A DNA stretch of 64,000 bases from Pseudomonas paracarnis (GCF_904063055.1 NZ_CAJFCN010000001.1:682001-746000), one strand, 5' to 3'. Positions 42,060 through 51,055 are shown, counted from the first letter of the stretch. The notes: generated by a model from the sequence alone, not told the origin. Made by a program: numbers and translations.

Positions 42060-42731
42060 ATGCGTGTCCTCCTGGTTGAAGACCATCTGCAGCTCGCCGA
42101 AAGTGTCGCCCAAGCGCTCAAGAGCATGGGTTTGACCGTTGATGTGTTGCATGACGGCGTGGCGGCGGACCTGGCCTTGAGCAGCGAGGAATACGCCGCG
42201 GTGATCCTGGACGTAGGGCTGCCGCGCCTGGATGGTTTCGAGGTGCTCGCGCGTTTGCGGGCACGTGGAAAAAACCTGCCGGTGCTGATGCTGACTGCTC
42301 GCAGTGATGTAAAAGACCGCGTGCACGGCCTGAACCTGGGCGCCGATGACTACCTGGCTAAACCGTTTGAACTCACGGAACTCGAAGCACGGGTCAAGGC
42401 ACTGTTGCGGCGCAGCGTGTTGGGCGGCGAGCGTCAGCAAACCTGCGGTGTGCTGGTGTACGACCTCGACACTCGGCGCTTCACGGTCGCAGGCGAGCTG
42501 ATGACCTTGACCTCCCGAGAACAAGCGGTGCTCGAAGCCTTGATCGCCCGGCCGGGGCGCGTGATGAGCAAGGAGCAATTGGCTTCCCAGGTATTCGGCC
42601 TGGACGAGGAGGCCAGCCCCGACGCCATCGAAATCTACGTGCATCGCCTGCGCAAGAAGCTCGATGGCCAACCCATCGCCATCGTCACCTTCCGCGGCCT
42701 TGGCTATTTGCTGGAAGCCCGTGATGCATAA
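42060..42731 (+). CDS. tctD: Response regulator TctD
   Basis: A 223-residue OmpR/PhoB-type regulator. The receiver domain (1-120) has acidic pocket LLVEDH, phosphoacceptor aspartate in VILDVGLPRLDG (D51), and LTARSDVKDRVHGLNLGADD. The winged-helix domain includes LTSREQAVLEALIARPGRVM and IEIYVHRLRKKLDGQPIAIVTFRGLGYLLE (ends quoted in part). It controls tricarboxylate uptake genes and overlaps tctE by 8 bp. Confidence 0.93.
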   Translation: MRVLLVEDHLQLAESVAQALKSMGLTVDVLHDGVAADLALSSEEYAAVILDVGLPRLDGFEVLARLRARGKNLPVLMLTARSDVKDRVHGLNLGADDYLAKPFELTELEARVKALLRRSVLGGERQQTCGVLVYDLDTRRFTVAGELMTLTSREQAVLEALIARPGRVMSKEQLASQVFGLDEEASPDAIEIYVHRLRKKLDGQPIAIVTFRGLGYLLEARDA

Positions 42732-44109
42732 GCCCAGCAGCCTGCGCTGGCGCTTGCTGTGCAACCTTGCGTTATTGCTGGTGTTGTTGATGCTCGCCAG
42801 CGGCATGAGCGCTTATTGGAACGGTCGCGAAGCCGCCGACACCGCTTATGACCGCACGCTGCTGGCCTCGGCACGCACCATTGCCGCCGGTTTGACCCAG
42901 GTGGACGGCACCCTCAGCGCCAATGTGCCCTATGTGGCCCTGGACACTTTTGCCTACGACAGTGCCGGGCGCATTTATTACCAGGTCAATGATATTGATC
43001 AGAAACTGATTTCCGGTTACGAAAACCTGCCCGGCCCGCCGCCCGGCACGCCCCGCACCGACGATTACCCGGCCTTGGCGCGGTTCTACAACGCCATGTA
43101 TTTGGGCCAGCCTGTGCGCGTGGTGAGCCTGCTCAAGGCCGTCTCGGAGCCGAACATGAACGGCATGGCCGAAATTCGTGTTGCGGAGACCGACGAAGCC
43201 CGGGTGGCCATGGCCCGCAGCCTGATGGCCGACACCTTGTTGCGCCTGGGCATGCTCGCCATCGGTGCGTTATTGCTGGTGTGGTTCGCGGTGAGCGCCG
43301 CGCTGCGCCCGCTGGAACGCCTGCGTACAGCGGTGGAAGAGCGCCAGCCTGATGATCTGCGGCCCCTGCCCTTGGTGGAAGTTCAGGACGAGTTCGGCCC
43401 ACTGGTACGCTCACTCAACCATTTCACCGAACGTCTGCGCGGGCAGTTCGAGCGCCAGGCGCAGTTTATTGCCGACGCTGCCCACGAGCTGCGCACCCCC
43501 CTGGCGGCGCTCAAGGCCAGGCTGGAACTGGGCTTGCGTGCCGAAGAACCCGCCACCTGGCGCAACACCCTGGAAACGGCCGCCCAGGGCACCGACCGCC
43601 TGACGCACCTGGCGAATCAATTGTTGTCCCTGGCCCGCATCGAAAACGGTGCCCGGGCCATTGCCGAAGGCGGTGCGCAACTGCTTGATTTAAGCCAATT
43701 GGCCCGTGAGCTCGGTATGGCCATGGCGCCGCTGGCCCACGCGCGGGGCGTGGCCCTGGCGCTGGAGGCCGACGAGCCGGTATGGCTGCGCGGCGAACCG
43801 ACGCTGTTGAATGAGCTGCTGAGTAACCTGGTGGATAACGCCTTGGCCCATACCCCGCCCGGCGGCAATGTGATTCTGCGCGTGACGGCCCCGGCGGTGC
43901 TGGAGGTGGAGGATGACGGCCCCGGCATCCCGCTGGATGAGCGGGACCGGGTATTCGAGCGCTTTTATCGACGCAGCCAGCAGGGCATGGGGTCGGGCTT
44001 GGGGCTGGCGATTGTCGGGGAGATTTGCCGTGCGCACCTGGCGCAGATCAGCCTGCATGATGGCGAGCTGGCGGGGCTTAAGGTGCGCGTGAGTTTTATC
44101 GCGGGTTGA
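42724..44109 (+). CDS. tctE: Sensor histidine kinase TctE
   Basis: A 461-residue kinase whose ATG at 42724 overlaps the tctD stop. Two membrane helices (about 10-30 and 175-195) flank a periplasmic sensor domain. A HAMP region, the H-box AAHELRTPLAALKARLEL with the phosphorylated histidine, an N-box (LLSNLVDNALAHTPPGG), and G-boxes (VEDDGPGIPLDERDRVFERF, GSGLGLAIVGEI) follow. It would sense external tricarboxylates and phosphorylate TctD. Confidence 0.93.
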   Translation: MHKPSSLRWRLLCNLALLLVLLMLASGMSAYWNGREAADTAYDRTLLASARTIAAGLTQVDGTLSANVPYVALDTFAYDSAGRIYYQVNDIDQKLISGYENLPGPPPGTPRTDDYPALARFYNAMYLGQPVRVVSLLKAVSEPNMNGMAEIRVAETDEARVAMARSLMADTLLRLGMLAIGALLLVWFAVSAALRPLERLRTAVEERQPDDLRPLPLVEVQDEFGPLVRSLNHFTERLRGQFERQAQFIADAAHELRTPLAALKARLELGLRAEEPATWRNTLETAAQGTDRLTHLANQLLSLARIENGARAIAEGGAQLLDLSQLARELGMAMAPLAHARGVALALEADEPVWLRGEPTLLNELLSNLVDNALAHTPPGGNVILRVTAPAVLEVEDDGPGIPLDERDRVFERFYRRSQQGMGSGLGLAIVGEICRAHLAQISLHDGELAGLKVRVSFIAG

Positions 44110-44931
44110 TCAGTAAAACATCGAGCGCGCTTCGTCCAGTTCGCTGCGCAGGGCGTCGCTGTGCAGGTCTATGCGTAACTTCGTGATGGCCGGCAATGTG
44201 GCAATCGGCGCGGTCCCCAGGGGATGGTCGGTGCCGCGGTGGCAGTACAGCGCGGCGACCTGCACCAGGTCGACGTAGTCCAGGCTTGCAGAGTCGCGCG
44301 TCAGGTCCAGGTATTGGCCTGGCACGTTCACCAGCATCTCGGGAAAGTCCCAGACCCGCAGCAGCTTGTCGCCCAGCACCGGGTGGATGCTGTCGATGAC
44401 GTGGTTGAGGCTGACGGGGTCGGCCAGCAGCTCATAGTGATCCTCGGCATAGGTGAGGATCGGCAGCACGCCGATCTGATGCACCAGGCCACCCAGGGCC
44501 GCCTGGTCTGGCTTGAGGTGGCTGTGGCGACGGCACAAGGCGTAGCTCACGCCCGCCACCTCCAGGCTGCGGCGCCACACGTCGCGCATTTTCTGTTCGA
44601 CCACCTCGGAGCGGGCGTGAAAGATCTGCTCCATCACCAGGCCGATGGCCAGGTTGCTGCTGTAGTTGGTACCAAGCCGGGTGATGGCGGTGTGCAGGTC
44701 GGTGACTTCCTGGCTGGCCCGTAGCAACGGGCTGTTGACCACTTTGATCAGGCGCGCCGACAGGGCCGTGTCACGACTGATCACTTTGCTCAGGTGGCTG
44801 ATGCTGATGTCCGGGTCTTCGGCGGCCTGGCGAATTTTCAGGGCCACCTCCGGCAATGTCGGCAGAACCAGGTCATCGTTGTCGATGGCCGTTACCAACG
44901 CTTGTTGGACTTTTTCCGCCAGCTTGTTCAT
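44110..44931 (-). CDS. HDOD domain protein
   Basis: A 273-residue single-domain HDOD protein: PTLPEVALKIRQAAEDPDIS, SKVISRDTALSARLIKVVNS, TDLHTAITRLGTNYSSNLAI, ALGGLVHQIGVLPILTYAED. The HD catalytic residues are not conserved as an active phosphohydrolase set, as usual in HDOD proteins. These act as signalling scaffolds. It is convergent with tctE with no spacer and has no obvious operon partner. Confidence 0.88.
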   Translation of the reverse strand: MNKLAEKVQQALVTAIDNDDLVLPTLPEVALKIRQAAEDPDISISHLSKVISRDTALSARLIKVVNSPLLRASQEVTDLHTAITRLGTNYSSNLAIGLVMEQIFHARSEVVEQKMRDVWRRSLEVAGVSYALCRRHSHLKPDQAALGGLVHQIGVLPILTYAEDHYELLADPVSLNHVIDSIHPVLGDKLLRVWDFPEMLVNVPGQYLDLTRDSASLDYVDLVQVAALYCHRGTDHPLGTAPIATLPAITKLRIDLHSDALRSELDEARSMFY

Positions 44932-44967
44932 TCATGCTCTCTAGGGTGCTGCAAAAAAGTACGGCGA

Positions 44968-45909
44968 TTAACGCTGGATCTCGCGATCACGGTCCAGTTG
45001 GTAGGGCAGGTCAAGCAGGTGCAAGCCCGGGCCCTCCAAGGTGCCCAAGCGCACGTCGCCACTGTCGGCAGCTTCGGCTTGCAGCACAGCGAGAAGTTCA
45101 ATCGACTGGTCAGCTTTTGCCGCGATGACCACTTCGCCGATTGCGCTGTTATGGCTGGGGGAAAACAGCGGCGTGCCTGGCTCGGGAAGTTCGTCGGCCT
45201 CCAGGCTCAGGCGATACAGGCGCCGCTTGAGTTTGCCCAGGTACTGCATGCGCGCGACGATTTCCTGGCCGGTGTAGCAGCCTTTCTTGAAGCTGACGCC
45301 ACCCACGGCCTGCAGGTTGAGCATCTGCGGGATGAACAACTCGCGCGTCTGGGGCATCACCTGGCCGATACCGGCACGGATCTGACCAAGCAGCCATGCA
45401 TTCAATTGAGCTTGTTGCAACTGCGCGGCCAATTGGCTGCGCACGGCGTCGGCGTGTTCGGCAGGTACCCAGAGTTCGGCACGGCCCGGGGAAACGCGGA
45501 CGGCGATCAATGCTTCGTTGCGCGCCACGCTATCGGTCTCGACCGGCAGCGCGAGGCCCAGGGCGCTCAGGGCCGCGTCTGCGTTCGCCAGGCCGAAGCG
45601 CGCCCAGGCAGCGCTTTCGTCGGTGAGCTTGGATTTGGAGAACACCGCGTACTTTTTCAAATCTGCCAGCTGCGGTTCAAGCAACTCGGTGGCCATGGCC
45701 AGGAGTACGCCATCACCCTGCAGCAGGATGCGGAAGCTCGACTGCATCCGGCCTTTTTGCGTGCAGCGCGCGCCCAGGCTGGCCTGGGTTTCACTCAGGT
45801 AATTGAGGTTGCAGGTCAGTTGGCCCTGCAGGAACTTGGCAGCATCAGAGCCGCGGACGGCGAGAACGCCTTCGTGGGACAGGGAGCAGAAAAAAGCGGA
45901 GTCAGCCAT
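44968..45909 (-). CDS. ygfZ: Folate-binding Fe-S repair protein YgfZ
   Basis: A 313-residue GcvT-like protein. The YgfZ signature KGCYTGQEIVARMQYLGKLK with its essential cysteine lies at about residues 203-222, and the N-terminus LAVRGSDAAKFLQGQLTCNL is typical. YgfZ supports iron-sulfur cluster enzymes through tetrahydrofolate binding. Its divergence from sdhE-ygfX is the standard gamma-proteobacterial arrangement. Confidence 0.94.
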   Translation of the reverse strand: MADSAFFCSLSHEGVLAVRGSDAAKFLQGQLTCNLNYLSETQASLGARCTQKGRMQSSFRILLQGDGVLLAMATELLEPQLADLKKYAVFSKSKLTDESAAWARFGLANADAALSALGLALPVETDSVARNEALIAVRVSPGRAELWVPAEHADAVRSQLAAQLQQAQLNAWLLGQIRAGIGQVMPQTRELFIPQMLNLQAVGGVSFKKGCYTGQEIVARMQYLGKLKRRLYRLSLEADELPEPGTPLFSPSHNSAIGEVVIAAKADQSIELLAVLQAEAADSGDVRLGTLEGPGLHLLDLPYQLDRDREIQR

Positions 45910-46048
45910 GGGTCATCGCAGGTCAAAAAGTCATGGGTGCATCATAGAGGGGCGTCCGGCAAATGCATAGTTTCGTCGCGGTCGACCAAAGCCGACTGTT
46001 CCGGTGTCGCCTGGGCTGTATACTTGCGCTCTATTTTAGGAGGGCTCC

Positions 46049-46303
46049 ATGGTCGAAGATGTAGAAATCAATCGCCTCTACTGGCACAGCCGTCGCGGCA
46101 TGCTGGAGCTGGATGTGTTGCTGGTGCCTTTCACCAAAGAGGTGTACGCGACGCTCAATCAGGTGGACCGCGACCTCTACGTCAGGTTGCTTACGTGCGA
46201 AGACCAGGACATGTTTGGCTGGTTCATGGAGCGCGCCGAATCCGAAGACCCGGAGCTGCAGCGCATGGTTCGGATGATCCTGGACCGTGTCCAGCCCAAG
46301 TAA
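46049..46303 (+). CDS. sdhE: Succinate dehydrogenase assembly factor SdhE
   Basis: An 84-residue protein with the RGMLELD motif ([16 protein letters not shown], residues about 12-27) required to attach FAD covalently to Sdh[21 protein letters not shown] follows. TTTTAGGAGGG precedes the ATG. It is followed by ygfX with a 17-bp overlap. Confidence 0.95.
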   Translation: MVEDVEINRLYWHSRRGMLELDVLLVPFTKEVYATLNQVDRDLYVRLLTCEDQDMFGWFMERAESEDPELQRMVRMILDRVQPK

Positions 46304-46733
46304 TCGTTTCGAATGCCGCTGGCAGGCCTCGCGGCTGTTGCTGGCGGCCTATGTGCTTGCCCAACTGATCGCGCTGGGCAGCCTGCTGGTTCTAAACCTG
46401 CCTTACTCAAGCCTGGGCATCCTGTTATGCCTGGCTCATTGTGCCTGGGTGTTACCGCGGCAAATTCTGCTCACTCACCGTTCGTCGATTCGTGGCCTGC
46501 GACGTGACGACGATGGCTGGCAATTATGGAGCGCCGCACGCGGGTGGCACCCTGTGCAACTGCGGCCCGACAGCCTGGCGTTGCCGCTGATCGTGGTGTT
46601 GCGTTACCGGGCGCAGGGTGAACGGCGAGTGCGGTCCATCTGCGTGCCAAGGGATGCACAGGCCGCCGATGTGCACCGGCGCCTGCGGGTACGCCTGAAG
46701 TTCAGCCGGCGTAGGTGGTTGGCACCAGGATAG
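46287..46733 (+). CDS. ygfX: YgfX-like membrane protein
   Basis: A 148-residue protein with a GTG start inside the end of sdhE. Two adjacent hydrophobic helices (residues about 15-55) precede a beta-rich C-terminal domain ([20 protein letters not shown] to [12 protein letters not shown]). The YgfX family is co-transcribed with sdhE; in E. coli it has been called CptA/toxin-like. Its 3' end overlaps the displaced nadB 3' fragment, reflecting the original convergent arrangement. Confidence 0.85.
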   Translation: MSSPSNRFECRWQASRLLLAAYVLAQLIALGSLLVLNLPYSSLGILLCLAHCAWVLPRQILLTHRSSIRGLRRDDDGWQLWSAARGWHPVQLRPDSLALPLIVVLRYRAQGERRVRSICVPRDAQAADVHRRLRVRLKFSRRRWLAPG

Positions 46734-46894
46734 TGTCCCGGGCTTCGGGCAGCATCTGTGGATAGTCGAGGGTGTAATGCAAGCCGCGGCTTTCCTTGCG
46801 CTCCATGGCCGACCGGATCATCAGCTCGGCCACTTGGGCCAGGTTGCGCAATTCGATCAGGTCGCGGCTGACCTTATAGTTGCTGTAGAACTCG
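46702..46894 (-). pseudogene. nadB: Displaced original 3' end of nadB
   Basis: Read on the minus strand this encodes [20 protein letters not shown], continues [17 protein letters not shown] and [20 protein letters not shown], and ends PTTYAG and a stop. It matches the C-terminus of the intact NadB almost residue for residue but has no start. The island insertion at 46,894 cut it off. It now has no promoter or initiation codon of its own. Confidence 0.95.
46876..46894. repeat. attL of the nadB island (19-bp direct repeat)
   Basis: ATAGTTGCTGTAGAACTCG is identical to 53413-53431 and encodes the EFYSNY stretch of NadB on the minus strand. It marks the left boundary of the island. Confidence 0.9.
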
Positions 46895-46936
46895 ACCCTG
46901 TGAGGCTAAACCCAATGGATACAGGGGTTTCAGCCG

Positions 46937-48379
46937 ATGACCGTCAACCACCGCTCCCAAAGTGGGACAAACCTGTTACAAACTGCGCTCGCCAAGCCAT
47001 ACCACTATCGCCGGTCTGGTCGCTATTACCTTCGCCTTCGCCCGCAAGGAACCGTTAAGGGCTTCTTCACGCTGTCACTCAGGACCACCGACAAGGCCAC
47101 CGCAATGACCATCTCAGACGACATCCTTTCGACCCTCAAGGCCTACCACTTGGACAACCCAGAGGCGTCATGGGATGAACTGCGCGCGCGCCTGACTGAC
47201 TTCGCTGAGTACAACTTGACGATGGCACACGGTGACAGCTCACTGGTCGCTTACGAGATGATCAACGATGAGCATCACTTGGCGTTGCGTAAGGCGTCCG
47301 CAACGTTGCCTCTGAGTGTGAATCAGCAGCGGGCAGTCAGTAAGGCCCTTGAGATCCTTGAGGCCTCTCAGGAGCGTATGCGGGGCCGTTCAGGGAAGCT
47401 GGTCGAGATCGTTAAGGACCTCAACGATGAACCTTGTGGCACGCCTGAAGCCCTCTTTCTCTCCCAATCTGTAAATGCTTCTCCGGGTCTGACCTTTAAG
47501 TCTCTCTCTGCGCTCTACATGGAGGAACGCAAGGACAGCATTCAGGCCAGCACCATGCGGGACGTGAAGTCATCGTGTGAGGCCATCGGTGCGGTCCTTG
47601 GTGACTTGGACATGAAGAGCCACACACGGGAGGACATGAAGGGCCTCAGGGAAAAGCTCCTTGAGGCCCGTAAGCCTTCGACAGTTAAGAAGCTGCTGAC
47701 CCGGCTATCAACGGTCATGGATTGGGCTGTGAACAATGGCTACCTCGATAAGAGTTTCGATAAGGGCCTGAAGCCAACTAAAGGAGCTGACAGCTCCCGT
47801 GAGGCGCTCTCTCAGGATCAGGTAAAGGCCCTGATGGCTCACGCTAAGTCGCTTCCAGTGGACGCTTGGCAGCGCTGGGCGTCGTCCCTTGGAGTGATCA
47901 CTGGGACCCGTATTGAGGAACTCAGGCAGTTGACCAAGGCTGACGTTAAGCAGGTCGGGACTGTGTGGGTCATCGACATCAATAGGAACGATGGCAAGAC
48001 AGCCAAGACCAAGAATGCTCTACGTGTCGTACCGCTGACTGACGGGGCCTATGGCTTCGACCTTAAGGCGTTCCTTGAGTTTGTCAGGAAGGCCGACTCT
48101 CGGCTGTTCACCTTGGGCGCTGGTCAGTTCTCGAACCTGCTTAATGGTGCGTTACGGGATGTCTTGAGCTTGAACGCTGATCGGACCCAGACTTTCCACT
48201 CATTGCGTCACTCACTGGCCGGTGCCTTGAAGGCCGCTGAGGTGCCTGTGGGAACCGCTGAGTCCATCTTGGGTCACGCTTCAGGGTCTATCAGTTATGA
48301 CCTGTACGGGGCTGGGAGTGCCGTTGAGGTGGGCCGTATGGCGGACGCTCTGGTGAAAGCTTTGAAGCTGGTAAGCTAA
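46937..48379 (+). CDS. int: Tyrosine integrase of the nadB island
   Basis: A 480-residue phage-type integrase. The N-terminal domain (AKPYHYRRSGRYYLRLRPQG) and a SAM-like core-binding region precede the catalytic domain. The active residues are visible: R in GTRIEELRQL, HSLRHS (H-x-x-R), LGHASGS and tyrosine in SYDLYGAGS. It starts 43 bp inside attL and reads into the island. It would recombine the 19-bp site within nadB. The SD is weak, so the exact start is uncertain. Confidence 0.93.
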   Translation: MTVNHRSQSGTNLLQTALAKPYHYRRSGRYYLRLRPQGTVKGFFTLSLRTTDKATAMTISDDILSTLKAYHLDNPEASWDELRARLTDFAEYNLTMAHGDSSLVAYEMINDEHHLALRKASATLPLSVNQQRAVSKALEILEASQERMRGRSGKLVEIVKDLNDEPCGTPEALFLSQSVNASPGLTFKSLSALYMEERKDSIQASTMRDVKSSCEAIGAVLGDLDMKSHTREDMKGLREKLLEARKPSTVKKLLTRLSTVMDWAVNNGYLDKSFDKGLKPTKGADSSREALSQDQVKALMAHAKSLPVDAWQRWASSLGVITGTRIEELRQLTKADVKQVGTVWVIDINRNDGKTAKTKNALRVVPLTDGAYGFDLKAFLEFVRKADSRLFTLGAGQFSNLLNGALRDVLSLNADRTQTFHSLRHSLAGALKAAEVPVGTAESILGHASGSISYDLYGAGSAVEVGRMADALVKALKLVS

Positions 48380-48458
48380 GGCTGCATCTATGCTGGTCGC
48401 CAACGAGCGCTTAGTATGCGGACATCATGGAACATTAACTAAGTAACGGAGCTGTCAA

Positions 48459-49073
48459 TTGAACAATGGACGTTTCTTCAGTGGCCTCGCTCTTTGTGCA
48501 GTGCTTCAAGTCTTTGCGGCTCATGCGCTGGGGCAGGAAAAACTATGGGTCACCACAGATCGTACTGATCGACACACTTGCCCATCTACAGAGTGTGGGG
48601 TCGCAGGCCGTCTTATGTTCAGGGAAGGCGTTGACATCTTAGAGCGTAAAGGTCAGTGGGTGCGTATTACTAAAACCTATTCTGCATCCTGTACTGGCGG
48701 CGTCAGCGAGTACATTAAGTCTGGAAATAAAGCCTGTACGGCCGTTAATGGCATCAAGGACGGGAAGTTTGCTGAATGGGTTCAGAGCAAAGATTTTAGC
48801 CGAGATCGCCCTAAGGACCCTTCAGAGGATGCAAGTGGAGATTACTCTCTCGTAAAAGGTTCAAACGATTATAGGATTTATAAGGACCCATTTGCTAAAG
48901 CAGCGCGGGCATTGATAGATGACGGCACTTGTACTGAGGATGACTTCAAGGAAATTGGTGGCTGGATGGCCTCAACGAATCGTGGCGAAGGTGTGTACTT
49001 CACTTATTGCGGCGGTATGAAAGTCAACAATAAGGTCTACCTTGATGTCACTTCAGGGAAGACCAGCCGTTAG
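48459..49073 (+). CDS. Secreted SH3-like protein
   Basis: A 204-residue protein with a TTG start after ACGGAG and a signal peptide (FFSGLALCAVLQVFAAHALG). The mature part begins EKLWVTTDRTDRHTCPSTEC followed by GRLMFREGVDILERKGQWVR, a bacterial SH3-type fold with one cysteine pair. A distinct C-terminal domain has CTEDDFKEIGGWMAS and GVYFTYCGGM. Function unknown. An exported protein in a satellite-like island could alter the cell surface or affect superinfection, which is speculation. Confidence 0.75.
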   Translation: MNNGRFFSGLALCAVLQVFAAHALGQEKLWVTTDRTDRHTCPSTECGVAGRLMFREGVDILERKGQWVRITKTYSASCTGGVSEYIKSGNKACTAVNGIKDGKFAEWVQSKDFSRDRPKDPSEDASGDYSLVKGSNDYRIYKDPFAKAARALIDDGTCTEDDFKEIGGWMASTNRGEGVYFTYCGGMKVNNKVYLDVTSGKTSR

Positions 49074-49137
49074 GTTCGATAAGGACATGCGAGCGGTTGT
49101 GAGTCCTGACGTGTTAGCTACACGTTCGTCGAAGATT

Positions 49138-49164
49138 TAAAAACCCTCACCCAAAGAGGGACAG
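49138..49164 (+). promoter_or_regulatory. Candidate T7-like (gh-1 type) phage promoter, copy 1
   Basis: TAAAAACCCTCAC (49138-49150) is identical to the first 13 bases of the phage gh-1 promoter consensus as I remember it; AGGGACAG follows. The 3' half departs from that consensus. A weak minus-strand terminator is the alternative reading (5-bp stem, T5). Confidence 0.5.
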
Positions 49165-49165
49165 G

Positions 49166-49417
49166 CTAAATCAGCGTTGCTTTCCTTTCAAGATGCCGCA
49201 AGGTCACCTCAAAGGTGGCCCTCTGCGGGCAAGGCGTGTACGTCCAGTGATCAACGTTACCTCTTTCAGGTAGACCAATGTCCAAGACACCACGACCACC
49301 AAGCGCAGCCCTAACGGGATCTGCGGGGCCAGCATCAGGTCCACTGTAGCGATTCTGTCTGCGCACTTCGTGTGAATAGACCCTTGATAGGTTTGGGCCT
49401 CCTATCTCTGATCGCAC
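49166..49417 (-). CDS. Possible small gene on the minus strand of the island, 83 residues
   Basis: A frame with coding-like codon use (GGT GGT CGT GGT GTC) beginning with GTG. The product is soluble and ends WTYTPCPQRATFEVTLRHLE then RKATLI. There is no SD and no known family. It runs opposite to all other island genes and ends beside the repeat at 49138. It may be a minor regulatory gene or a chance frame. Confidence 0.35.
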   Translation of the reverse strand: MRSEIGGPNLSRVYSHEVRRQNRYSGPDAGPADPVRAALGGRGVLDIGLPERGNVDHWTYTPCPQRATFEVTLRHLERKATLI

Positions 49418-49626
49418 AGTATAAAGGGGCCTTTTAACTTAAAGATCTCTACAAGATGACTCTAAGATTAAGTTTTATTAGTTTAGTTCTATAAATAATA
49501 AAAACTTAAAGAGAATGCTCTTAGAGTTACCTTAAGGTCGATCATTAAGATCTTGGGTCTACCTTCGATGTCGTGGTTGTAGAAGTGTGACCGTAGCGGC
49601 TCGTTGGTGCTCCAGTATGACCAGAT
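49418..49626. other. AT-rich segment of the island
   Basis: Strikingly AT-rich between about 49430 and 49560, with an imperfect inverted repeat (AAGTTTTATTA ... TAATAAAAACTT, 49471-49508) and repeated ACTTAAAGA (about 49438 and 49503). No coding capacity. It may be a replication origin or early-promoter region of the island (inference). Confidence 0.55.
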
Positions 49627-49651
49627 TAAAAACCCTCACAAGAACAGGGAC
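49627..49651 (+). promoter_or_regulatory. Candidate T7-like (gh-1 type) phage promoter, copy 2
   Basis: TAAAAACCCTCAC (49627-49639) followed by AAGAACAGGGACAG. Together with copy 1 it shares AGATT, AAAAACCCTCAC and AGGGACAG in the same spacing and orientation. It lies about 170 bp upstream of the KilA-N gene. Confidence 0.5.
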
Positions 49652-49822
49652 AGACCGCTAAGCTAATCGGTCGTTCTGAATTCCTCTACGCCCGTCGCTG
49701 GGCTTTTATCAACGTCAAGTCTTTCTGAATGCTTCTTGAGCCATAGTCGATGCCCGTAGTGGGGCCTTGACGGTCGGCCTGTGGGAGCGAACTCAGGGGG
49801 CACTCAAAAGGAGTCCACTACT

Positions 49823-50572
49823 ATGCTGGCCAGCACCAATAACCAAACTGATCTGCTGCCTATCGTGATTGAGGGGCAGACCTTCAAGCCGAACGAAGAT
49901 GGAATGTGGAATCTCAACGAGATCGCCAAGACTCTGAATGTTCGGGAACCGGGTCAGTGGCGTAATGCTGTTCAAGCTGCCCTGATCAAAGATGCAAATT
50001 TGCATGTCTCCCACGGTAACGGGACCCTTGCAACAGAAGAGGGCGCAATTGCATACGCCATGTGGGTTTCAACCGACTTTTACCTGATGGTCATTCGTGC
50101 GTTCATCGCCATGCGTAACAGTGCCGTCCGTGAGCTGCGCCATAAAGATGCCCTTCTGGACGCAAACATGCCCAAGGCTACGACTCTCGACATGAAGGCT
50201 CGCGGCGCGGGTCTGACATGGACCGAGGCTTGCCGTGTGGCTGGTATTCAACAGCCTCGACTTGCTCTTGAATTTCTCGCAAAGGGGCCGATGTTCGTTC
50301 ACGTCTGTGACGATTTTGGTAGCCGTACTGGTCAGATCCGACCGAAGCAGCAAGGTTTCTCATCAGGCGCCTTTGTGGCGATCTCATCGGACTTCGGCAA
50401 CCGTGAAGGCTGGAGGGTCAAACCCCGTGGCCTTGACTGGTTGCGTGCAAATACTGAGACCATCAACGTCGGCGTAGCTGAAGCCAAGGCCGCTCAGGCC
50501 AAAGCTAAGAAGGCCACTCAGGCATCCCGTGTGGATCGCTGGGGCCGTGCATGCAAGGAGGCACAGCTATGA
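49823..50572 (+). CDS. KilA-N domain phage-type regulator
   Basis: A 249-residue protein with start MLASTNNQTDLL after AAAGGAG. The N-terminal half is a KilA-N/antirepressor-like domain: GQTFKPNEDGMWNLNEIAKT, LNVREPGQWRNAVQAALIKD, and GAIAYAMWVSTDFYLMVIRA. The C-terminal half contains a WTEACRVAGIQQPRLALEFL helix-turn-helix-like part and an alanine/lysine-rich tail. Such proteins act as phage regulators or antirepressors. It is coupled to the next gene by a 4-bp overlap. Confidence 0.82.
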   Translation: MLASTNNQTDLLPIVIEGQTFKPNEDGMWNLNEIAKTLNVREPGQWRNAVQAALIKDANLHVSHGNGTLATEEGAIAYAMWVSTDFYLMVIRAFIAMRNSAVRELRHKDALLDANMPKATTLDMKARGAGLTWTEACRVAGIQQPRLALEFLAKGPMFVHVCDDFGSRTGQIRPKQQGFSSGAFVAISSDFGNREGWRVKPRGLDWLRANTETINVGVAEAKAAQAKAKKATQASRVDRWGRACKEAQL

Positions 50573-50868
50573 GCAGTTCCTTCCTCGACCAGCTCAATGC
50601 CCTGTGCGTCACCCCCGCGTCCCGCGTGAAGTTGCTGACCCTCCGTGGCATCTGGCGTGATCGACGTGCCCGTAACAGCTTCTATTGCGAGTCATCATGC
50701 GGGGTCCATTTGGATTCCCTACTGGCCCACCTCGAAGCCAATCACCCCGGTCTGAGCGCCTTCGTTAAGTCGATCATCGGGTCACCATCGCTCCACATCG
50801 ACGGGGTACTCCGTGCACGCTTAAAGGTCCCTTTAGGGAAAGCTCAACGCATCATCCATCTATTGTAA
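50569..50868 (+). CDS. Unknown island protein, 99 residues
   Basis: Start at MSSSFLDQLNALCVT, preceded by AGGAGG, overlapping the KilA-N stop (ATGA). The product has no known domain. Features: ASRVKLLTLRGIWRDRRARN, CESSCGVHLDSLLAHLEANH, and a C-terminus LRARLKVPLGKAQRIIHLL. Basic and probably nucleic-acid-associated (inference). Confidence 0.72.
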   Translation: MSSSFLDQLNALCVTPASRVKLLTLRGIWRDRRARNSFYCESSCGVHLDSLLAHLEANHPGLSAFVKSIIGSPSLHIDGVLRARLKVPLGKAQRIIHLL

Positions 50869-50953
50869 CGCCGTCCGCTATCGGCACCAAGATCACACCC
50901 CGCCAAGTTACAGACCCGTGATCGCACCAACCCAAACCCAGAAGATATTGATC

Positions 50954-51043
50954 ATGTCCTTGAGAGGTCCGTGCGGCTACTCCTTGCCATCTGGTCACGT
51001 TGCCTCTATGCGGCAGGGCCATGAATCAATGTCTCGAATTTAG
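50954..51043 (+). CDS. Possible 29-residue peptide in the island
   Basis: An ATG after AGAAGAT opens 29 codons (MSLRGPCGYSLPSGHVASMR then QGHESMSRI) ending just inside the SD of the next gene. Such tight packing is common in phage DNA, but the size makes chance likely. Confidence 0.3.
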   Translation: MSLRGPCGYSLPSGHVASMRQGHESMSRI

Positions 51044-51055
51044 GAGACACCTACC

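Noticed and set aside
49138-49164. Rho-independent terminator on the minus strand at the first AAAAACCCTCAC element
   Set aside because: The stem is only 5 bp (4 bp in the second copy) and the second copy has no minus-strand gene upstream. The sequence identity between copies beyond the stem is better explained by a recognition site. Kept as an alternative.
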